Of a stretch of DNA of 12,533 bases, positions 7,278 to 12,533 are shown one piece after another. The position numbers were made by a program, and so were the translations under genes. The stretch is taken from NCBI GenBank assembly GCA_947074135.1, contig CAMTOL010000039.1, positions 1 to 12,533 on the forward strand. The letters run 5' to 3'. This stretch comes from an uncultured Rikenellaceae bacterium. Lineage in GTDB: Bacteria > Bacteroidota > Bacteroidia > Bacteroidales > Rikenellaceae. Within the stretch, counting starts at the first letter, position 1. Every line of letters begins with the position of its first letter. The notes beneath the pieces were generated by a model. That model did no database searches and was not told the origin of the DNA. It saw only the letters and a program-made list of their open reading frames with translations.

Positions 7278-8840
7278 ATGGGAAACAAATTCTTTTTTTT
7301 GATTGCTTCACTGCTGTTATTTGGTTGTGAGAGGCAAAATGATGCATTAAAACTTAGTTTCGATGCTTCACACAAAGAGCAAACAATTCATAGCTTTGGG
7401 GCGTCGGATTGTTGGAGAACACAATTTATTGGTGCAAACTGGGCGCACGAAAAGCGCGAAAAAATTGCCGACCTACTCTTTTCCCGTGAGTTTGATAAGT
7501 CTGGTAATCCGTTAGGCATTGGACTCTCGATGTGGCGTTTCAATATTGGTGCAGGGAGTCACGAGGCTGGTGCAACTTCTGGCGTAGATTCCGACTGGAG
7601 GCGTACAGAGTGTTTTCTAGGTAGCAATGGAGAGTGGGATTGGACTAAACAAAAAGGACAACGCTGGTTTTTGGAGGCTGCTCGAAAACGTGGAGTGGAA
7701 TATACACTCGGTTTTTCTATTGCAGCTCCCTACTATATGGCTGCGAACTCAATGTGCAGAATGAGCGATAAAGATGCTCTTAATCTCAATATCAAAGATG
7801 ATTGTTATGACGATTATGCTGTTTTTATGGCAGAGGTGTGCAAGAAACTAGACCTAGACTACTTAAGTCCAATCAATGAACCGCAATGGGATTGGAATGG
7901 AGCGTCGCAGGAGGGAACTTCGGCAACTAACAGACAGTGTTACAAATTAATTGAGGAACTCGATAAAGCACTTGAGGGTAGCTCTACTAAGGTGGTTTTT
8001 GGCGAGGCTGGAGATATTCGTTACCTCTATCGTGACAGTACGGACAGACCGCAGCGTGACAACCAACTTCAAGAGATGTTTAACCCATACTCAGAGTTTT
8101 CGATACTTAAATTTAGTAGTGTTGCTCCAGTTGTAAGCGGTCACTCATACTGGAGTACATTTCCAGTCGATACTATGGTTATTACTCGCACTCAACTCCG
8201 TTCTGCAATTGATGAATTGCCTCAAAGAGTGGAGTATTGGCAGAGTGAATACTGTCCAATGGAGCAAAACGAAGATAATCCTAACGGTGGTGGAGAGCGT
8301 GATACGACAATGAATACAGCTCTCTATGTTGCTCGAATTGTGCACTATGACTTGACTAAGGCAAATGCAACATCGTGGCAGTGGTGGACTGCCTTTTCAG
8401 AGTGGAATTATAAAGATGCCCTTATCTATATTGACGATGATATTAGCGTGAATGGTGCTAACTCTTTACAAGATGAACTAGTTGAGAGTTGTAAAGAAGA
8501 TGGAGTCTTTCGTCAATCGAAATTGTTGTGGGCGCTGGGCAATTACAGCCGTTTTGTGAAACCAGGTATGGTTCGTATTGCAGGTCAGAACCCTGAAGAT
8601 GGTTACTCACTCTTAAGTTCTGCCTATATTTGTGAGAGCTCTGGCAATGCCACAGTTGTTATAGTCAACTACTCCAACGAACCGCAGAAGGTCGATGTGT
8701 CGATTGACAATTTGGCGCGGAAAGTTAAATCGTGGAAGATGTACGTAACCGACCAGAATTCAAACCTAGAGTATGTGTCTGAGGTAAAAGGAGCTATTAC
8801 TCTGCCTTCGAAATCGGTAGTGACTCTGACAACGATATAA
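7278..8840 (+). CDS. GH30-family glycosidase lipoprotein, endo-beta-1,6-galactanase-like
   Basis: Complete 520-residue protein. A lipoprotein signal peptide ends in LLLFGC with Cys17, followed by ERQND, which is weakly acidic and could allow surface display. Residues about 28-425 form the GH30 TIM barrel: HSFGASDCWRT (38-48), LSMWRFNIGAGS (83-94) and SPINEPQWDW (197-206), where Glu201 is the predicted acid/base. Glu324 in WQSEYCPM is the predicted nucleophile, and SWQWWTAFSEWNY (366-378) lines the active site. Residues about 430-520 are the small beta-domain that accompanies GH30 barrels. The NEPQWDW...QEG signature resembles the subfamily that includes endo-beta-1,6-galactanases acting on arabinogalactan side chains. 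Beta-glucosidase/glucosylceramidase or fucosidase-type GH30 activity is less likely but not excluded. The ATG lies four bases after the end of the GH2 remnant; it is the last gene of the operon. Family and catalytic residues are confident, substrate moderate. Confidence 0.9.
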   Translation: MGNKFFFLIASLLLFGCERQNDALKLSFDASHKEQTIHSFGASDCWRTQFIGANWAHEKREKIADLLFSREFDKSGNPLGIGLSMWRFNIGAGSHEAGATSGVDSDWRRTECFLGSNGEWDWTKQKGQRWFLEAARKRGVEYTLGFSIAAPYYMAANSMCRMSDKDALNLNIKDDCYDDYAVFMAEVCKKLDLDYLSPINEPQWDWNGASQEGTSATNRQCYKLIEELDKALEGSSTKVVFGEAGDIRYLYRDSTDRPQRDNQLQEMFNPYSEFSILKFSSVAPVVSGHSYWSTFPVDTMVITRTQLRSAIDELPQRVEYWQSEYCPMEQNEDNPNGGGERDTTMNTALYVARIVHYDLTKANATSWQWWTAFSEWNYKDALIYIDDDISVNGANSLQDELVESCKEDGVFRQSKLLWALGNYSRFVKPGMVRIAGQNPEDGYSLLSSAYICESSGNATVVIVNYSNEPQKVDVSIDNLARKVKSWKMYVTDQNSNLEYVSEVKGAITLPSKSVVTLTTI

Positions 8841-8876
8841 GACTTTGAATCAATAATATTGGTTACAAGATAGTTT

Positions 8877-8919
8877 TGCCTACGTCAAGTACATTACTTA
8901 TATTATCTTTTCGTAGGCA
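8877..8919. other. Nested inverted repeat at the convergent gene ends
   Basis: TGCCTACG (8877-8884) is the exact reverse complement of CGTAGGCA (8912-8919). Inside lies a second small hairpin, AAGTA-CAT-TACTT (8887-8899). It sits where the GH30 gene and the GNAT gene converge and overlaps the last GNAT codons. Neither strand shows a run of T right after the outer stem, so it is not a textbook intrinsic terminator. A role in ending transcription from both sides is only suggested by position. Confidence 0.3.
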
Positions 8920-9404
8920 CGGCGTGAACCATCGCGGACATAGATTATGCCGCAGTGGGTGTAGCCTAATTTTGAGAGAATGCGTTGCATCGGTAGGTTT
9001 TTGTCGTGAGTGTCAACCCTAATTGAGGCAACGCCTCGCTTTTTACACATAATTTCAAGCTCTTCTAAAAGCCACTTTGTCACTCCTTTGCCTTTCTCTG
9101 CTCTGCTAACGGCAATGCGATGTGCAACGGCGTAATTTTCGCTCGTAGTCAGCCACTGCCCATCTTCAATCACAGAGTAGGTCGGTTCGCTCTCGAAGCT
9201 AATTGCAGCAGTACCTATAATCGCCTCGCTGTTATCTGTAATTATATAGCTTTCGCTTCGTTGAATATCGCTTTCGATAGTTTGTCGATTTGGATAACCA
9301 TCTTGCCACTGAGTGCTGCCACTAAGTCGCAGATACTCCTTTGCTTCGTCAATGAGAGCAAAAACAGCATCAAACTCCTCCCTAGTGGCAACTCTAAGTT
9401 TCAT
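8898..9404 (-). CDS. GNAT-family N-acetyltransferase
   Basis: A 168-residue cytoplasmic enzyme expected to transfer an acetyl group from acetyl-CoA to an amine; the acceptor is unknown. The N-terminal helix region (LRVATREEFDAVFALIDEAK) and WQDGYP (33-38) are typical of small GNAT proteins. Motif A is HRIAVSRAEKGKGV (95-108), with the GxG-type loop that binds the CoA pyrophosphate. Motif B includes VDTHDKNLPMQRILSKLGY (130-148), with Asn136 and Tyr148 at the usual positions. Length is normal and the protein is complete. Its ATG follows directly after the stop of the 54-residue gene (TAA then ATG), so translation is probably coupled. It is the third and last gene of the ileS cluster. The neighbours give no hint of the substrate. 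Confidence 0.9.
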   Translation of the reverse strand: MKLRVATREEFDAVFALIDEAKEYLRLSGSTQWQDGYPNRQTIESDIQRSESYIITDNSEAIIGTAAISFESEPTYSVIEDGQWLTTSENYAVAHRIAVSRAEKGKGVTKWLLEELEIMCKKRGVASIRVDTHDKNLPMQRILSKLGYTHCGIIYVRDGSRRAYEKII

Positions 9405-9569
9405 TTAGTATTGATTAAGCGATACTTCAGTTATTTTATCATAAACATCTTCAAGAGTTTTTGTACCCTCTAGTTTAACGCCATCGTTTTGAATTTTATC
9501 GAGTTTTTTGTTAAGAGCCGCTAACAAATCTCGGATCTCTTTCAATAATTCAATGTTTTCAGCAGCCAT
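9405..9569 (-). CDS. Small helical protein of 54 residues
   Basis: ATG at 9567-9569 to TAA at 9405-9407. The product begins MAAENIELLKEIRDLLAALN and continues KKLDKIQNDGVKLEGTKTLEDVYDKI in two stretches. The first 27 residues form an amphipathic helix with a leucine/isoleucine heptad pattern, likely a short coiled coil; the rest is charged and may form a second helix. There are no cysteines, no tryptophan and no membrane segment. The start is three bases after the ileS stop, and the stop abuts the GNAT start without a gap, which strongly suggests a real translated gene in one transcript. I do not recognise a family. A small oligomerising or adaptor protein is the most that can be said. Confidence 0.7.
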   Translation of the reverse strand: MAAENIELLKEIRDLLAALNKKLDKIQNDGVKLEGTKTLEDVYDKITEVSLNQY

Positions 9570-9572
9570 TAT

Positions 9573-12533
9573 CTATTTTTTTACTTTAATAGTAAGTTTA
9601 ATATCGTCTATTTCGACCTCTGTGCCGTCGTTCGAAGCAATTTCAATGCGATGAGCTAGTGTTTGAGAAGCGATATAGTCGCTATAAGCCTTAACTGCAG
9701 CATCAGTCGCCTCGTTGCTCGAAATAGTCAACTCTATACGGTCAGTAACCTCGAAACCGCTATCCTTACGCAAGTTCTGAACACGATTAACCACCTCGCG
9801 AGCAATACCCTCAGCACGAAGCTCCTCGCTAATCGTTACATCGAGCGCAATGGTCAAAGCTCCCTCCGAAGCAACCAACCAACCTGGCATATCCTCGCTC
9901 GTAATCTCAACATCATCACGCTCAATAACAACGCTCTGACCTGCAACCTCAAGCGCAAAATTACCGTTTGTTTCGAGCTCGGCAATCTGCTCTTGACTCA
10001 TCGTAGCCACAACCGCTGCAATCTCCTTCATCAACTTGCCATATTTCTTGCCCAACACTGGGAACAATGGCTTGATTTTCTTAGTGATAATGCCAGTTGT
10101 TTGCTCTATATACTCAACCTCTTTAACGTTTACTTCGCTAAGTACCAACGCTTCAACAGCCTCTAGATTAGCCTTCAATGTAGGGTCGAGCACTGGAATA
10201 ATCATCTTCGAAAGTGGTTGGCGAACTTTTATAGACACCTTGCGGCGAAGTGCCAATATCATAGAGGTTGCACGTTGAGCAATTGCCATTTGTGCCTCTA
10301 GTTTCGAATCAATCAATGCCTCGTTAGCAGTTGGGAACTGTGCTAAGTGAACCGAATCCACTCCTCCAAGGTCGTTGTAAAGTTGTTCGCAGATAAACGG
10401 AGCAATCGGTGCTGCAAGTTTTGCAACTGTCATCAAACACTCCTCCAAGGTTTGGTAAGCAGCCAACTTATCGTCGTTCATCTCGCCACCCCAAAAACGT
10501 TTTCTGTTCAAACGAACATACCAGTTCGAAAGGTTCTCAGTCACAAACTCTGCAATCTCACGAGCTGCTGGAGTTGGGTCGTAACTTTCGTAATAGCCCT
10601 CAACGTTTTTAACCAAAGTGTTGAGTAGCGAAATAATCCAACGGTCAATCTCTGGACGATTTTCGACTGGTACTATTTGTTCTTCTCCTGTAAATCCGTC
10701 AACGTTTGCGTAGAGCGCAAAGAAACTATATGTATTATATAGTGTGCCGAAGAATTTACGACGAACCTCGTCAACGCCATCAGCATCAAATTTCAAGTTA
10801 TCCCAAGGTTGAGAGTTTGATATCATATACCAACGAACTGCATCAGCTCCGTAAGTTGAAAGAGCCTCGAATGGATCAACACCATTGCCTAGGCGTTTCG
10901 ACATCTTGTTGCCGTTTTTATCCAAAACTAGTCCGTTTGAAATAATATTCTTAAATGCCACGCTATCAAATAGCATCACAGCCAAGGCGTGCAGAGTAAA
11001 GAACCAACCACGAGTCTGGTCAACCCCTTCAGCAATAAAATCGGCAGGGAAATTCGGTACATTGTCCATTTTCAATTGTCCATTGTCAATTGAAAATGGG
11101 AAGTGTTGTTGAGCGTAAGGCATAGCACCGCTATCGAACCAAACGTCAATCAAATCGCTCTCTCTGCGCATTGGTTTTCCGCTAGGCGATACCAATACAA
11201 CATCGTCAACATAAGGGCGGTGTAGGTCTTCGATTTTGAAGTCTATGTTCATTAATCCCGCTGCAACAGCCTTTGCAATCTCTGCATTAAGTTGCTCGCG
11301 CGAACGAATACAAATCATCTCCTCACGATCTTCGGTTGCCCAAATCGGAAGCGGAGTACCCCAATAACGACTGCGTGATAGGTTCCAATCGACCAAATTC
11401 TCTAGCCACTTGCCAAAACGACCACTACCAGTCGAAGCTGGTTTCCAATTAATCGTTTCGTTAAGCTCAATCATACGCTCCTTAACGGCAGTGGTACGAA
11501 TAAACCACGAATCAAGAGGGTAGTACAACACTGGTTTGTCGGTACGCCAGCAGTGTGGATAGTTGTGTGTATGTTTCTCGATTTTGAACGCTAGTCCACG
11601 CTGTTTGAGCCACATAGCTATTTCAATGTCGAGAGTTTCGTCGTTCTCTGCTTTGCTGCTGTCATAAGCGTTCTTAACAAACTTACCTTGCCACTCGTTG
11701 TACTCTTCAGTTACATATTTTGCAGCGTAATCTTTGTCCAAATCGGCAATAGAGAAAAATTTACCTGAGCGGTCAACCATTGGCTGCTCTTTGCCTAAAG
11801 CATCAGTAAGCAACATCGGTGCAATACCACTCTGTTTTGCAACCCTGTCGTCATCAGCACCAAAAGTAGGTGCAATGTGAACGATACCCGTACCATCTTC
11901 TGTGGTTACAAACTCGCCACAAATCACTCTAAAAGCATCGGTTTTATCGTCTGTAACTGGTTTAATCCAAGGTATAAGCTGTTCGTAACGCATTCCTGCC
12001 AAATCCGAGCCTTTGTACTTCTCTATAATAGTATATTCATTTTTACCCATTACTTTTTCGAGTAGTGGAGCTGCTAGAATCACAGTTATCTCCTCTTTTG
12101 AGTATGGGTTAGCTGTTTTTACCTTTACATATTCGATACCAGCTCCAACTGCAAGTGCTGTGTTGCTCGGAAGTGTCCAAGGTGTTGTTGTCCAAGCCAA
12201 AAAGTAAGTATCCTCGCCTACAACCTTGAACTGCGCAATACAAGTCGTGTCCTTAACGTCACGATAGCAACCAGGTTGGTTCAACTCGTGGTTCGAAAGA
12301 CCAGTGCCGGCAGCAGGAGAGTAGGGCTGAATAGTATAGCCTTTGTACAATAATCCTTTGTCGTACAACTCGCCACGCATCCACCACAGAGTTTCGATAT
12401 AGTTGTTGTCGTAGGTGATGTATGGATTGTCCATATCTACCCAGTAGCCCATCTTTTCGGTCAAATCACGCCACTGTTCGGTGTATTTCATCACCTCGCT
12501 GCGACACTCAGCGTTATACTGCTCAATAATAAT
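9573..12533 (-). CDS. ileS: Isoleucine--tRNA ligase, N-terminus beyond the window
   Basis: Charges tRNA-Ile with isoleucine in the cytoplasm (EC 6.1.1.5). About 986 residues are present; the frame is open to the right edge, so the start and the HIGH motif are missing. Bacteroidota IleS is roughly 1,130 residues, so about 150 are off the window. In protein order: MGYWVDMDNPYITYD; the CP1 editing domain with TTPWTLPSNTA (12156-12188) and GTGIVHIAPTFGADD (near 11,850-11,895); WNLSRSRYWGTPLP (near 11,350-11,390); the GVDQTRGWFF segment; and the ATP-binding KMSKR loop (10893-10907). A helical anticodon-binding domain follows (NLSNWYVRLNRKRFWGGE), and a C-terminal extension ends TIKVKK. A GTG at 12494 is internal, because homologous sequence continues upstream of it. 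One oddity is a loop before NFPADFIAEG that is encoded by a palindromic repeat. It is the first gene of a three-gene minus-strand cluster. Confidence 0.97.
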   Translation of the reverse strand: MIIEQYNAECRSEVMKYTEQWRDLTEKMGYWVDMDNPYITYDNNYIETLWWMRGELYDKGLLYKGYTIQPYSPAAGTGLSNHELNQPGCYRDVKDTTCIAQFKVVGEDTYFLAWTTTPWTLPSNTALAVGAGIEYVKVKTANPYSKEEITVILAAPLLEKVMGKNEYTIIEKYKGSDLAGMRYEQLIPWIKPVTDDKTDAFRVICGEFVTTEDGTGIVHIAPTFGADDDRVAKQSGIAPMLLTDALGKEQPMVDRSGKFFSIADLDKDYAAKYVTEEYNEWQGKFVKNAYDSSKAENDETLDIEIAMWLKQRGLAFKIEKHTHNYPHCWRTDKPVLYYPLDSWFIRTTAVKERMIELNETINWKPASTGSGRFGKWLENLVDWNLSRSRYWGTPLPIWATEDREEMICIRSREQLNAEIAKAVAAGLMNIDFKIEDLHRPYVDDVVLVSPSGKPMRRESDLIDVWFDSGAMPYAQQHFPFSIDNGQLKMDNVPNFPADFIAEGVDQTRGWFFTLHALAVMLFDSVAFKNIISNGLVLDKNGNKMSKRLGNGVDPFEALSTYGADAVRWYMISNSQPWDNLKFDADGVDEVRRKFFGTLYNTYSFFALYANVDGFTGEEQIVPVENRPEIDRWIISLLNTLVKNVEGYYESYDPTPAAREIAEFVTENLSNWYVRLNRKRFWGGEMNDDKLAAYQTLEECLMTVAKLAAPIAPFICEQLYNDLGGVDSVHLAQFPTANEALIDSKLEAQMAIAQRATSMILALRRKVSIKVRQPLSKMIIPVLDPTLKANLEAVEALVLSEVNVKEVEYIEQTTGIITKKIKPLFPVLGKKYGKLMKEIAAVVATMSQEQIAELETNGNFALEVAGQSVVIERDDVEITSEDMPGWLVASEGALTIALDVTISEELRAEGIAREVVNRVQNLRKDSGFEVTDRIELTISSNEATDAAVKAYSDYIASQTLAHRIEIASNDGTEVEIDDIKLTIKVKK
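11061..11099. repeat. Short palindromic repeat inside ileS
   Basis: A perfect 13-bp inverted repeat pairs 11066-11078 (CCATTTTCAATTG) with 11087-11099 across an 8-base loop. Overlapping it, ATTGTCCATT occurs twice, at 11061-11070 and 11075-11084. On the coding strand it is read in frame as SIDNGQLKMDN, between HFPF and VPNFPADFIAEG. CAATTG-rich palindromes of this kind are known as dispersed intergenic repeats in several bacterial groups. Here one appears to have entered a coding region at a length divisible by three, in a surface loop of the synthetase. Confidence 0.7.

Noticed and set aside
9663..10166. A 167-codon plus-strand frame opposite ileS
   Set aside because: It is antisense to a well-conserved part of the synthetase and its product has no domain-like pattern; similar shadows occur all along this gene.
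1..12533. CRISPR arrays, insertion sequences, tRNA or rRNA genes, phage genes
   Set aside because: No regularly spaced repeats, transposase or integrase motifs, cloverleaf-like sequences or phage-type proteins were seen on either strand. The only dispersed-type repeat is the short palindrome inside ileS.

Overview
The window looks like chromosomal DNA from a member of the Bacteroidota, most likely Bacteroidales. It is AT-rich. Two of its proteins are lipoproteins with short N-terminal signals, one start region carries a Bacteroidota-type promoter (TTG, 20 bases, TAnnTTTG), and start codons are preceded by A-rich stretches instead of Shine-Dalgarno sequences. The IleS sequence also reads like Bacteroidales IleS. 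I cannot name a genus.

Left part (1-8840) is a small carbohydrate-use locus. The window opens with what may be the last 21 codons of a plus-strand gene (2-67). An AraC-type regulator follows on the minus strand (122-1003). It is divergent from a tightly packed plus-strand operon: a cytoplasmic DUF5107-TPR protein (1177-4476), a GH2-family glycosidase lipoprotein (from 4478), and a GH30-family glycosidase lipoprotein resembling endo-beta-1,6-galactanases (7278-8840). Gaps between these genes are 1 and 4 bases. The 149-base divergent spacer holds two back-to-back promoters whose -33 elements lie in the two arms of a 9-bp inverted repeat, a good candidate for shared control.

The GH2 gene is interrupted. 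Its N-terminal 679 codons, including the whole catalytic domain, are open. They are followed by 150 bases with four stops in the gene's own frame, and then the recognisable C-terminal domain resumes in that same frame to 7273. This is either a decaying gene or a local sequence or assembly fault.

Right part (8898-12533) is a minus-strand housekeeping cluster: isoleucyl-tRNA synthetase (N-terminus and HIGH motif off the right edge), a 54-residue helical protein, and a GNAT acetyltransferase, with gaps of 3 and 0 bases. The ileS gene carries a short palindromic repeat inside its reading frame, which adds a low-complexity loop to the enzyme.

Working model (inference): the AraC protein senses an oligosaccharide or sugar and controls the operon. 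The two lipoproteins cut a galactan-type or related plant glycan outside the inner membrane, and the DUF5107-TPR protein acts on or senses products inside the cell. No SusC/SusD pair, transporter, sulfatase or CRISPR array lies in the window.
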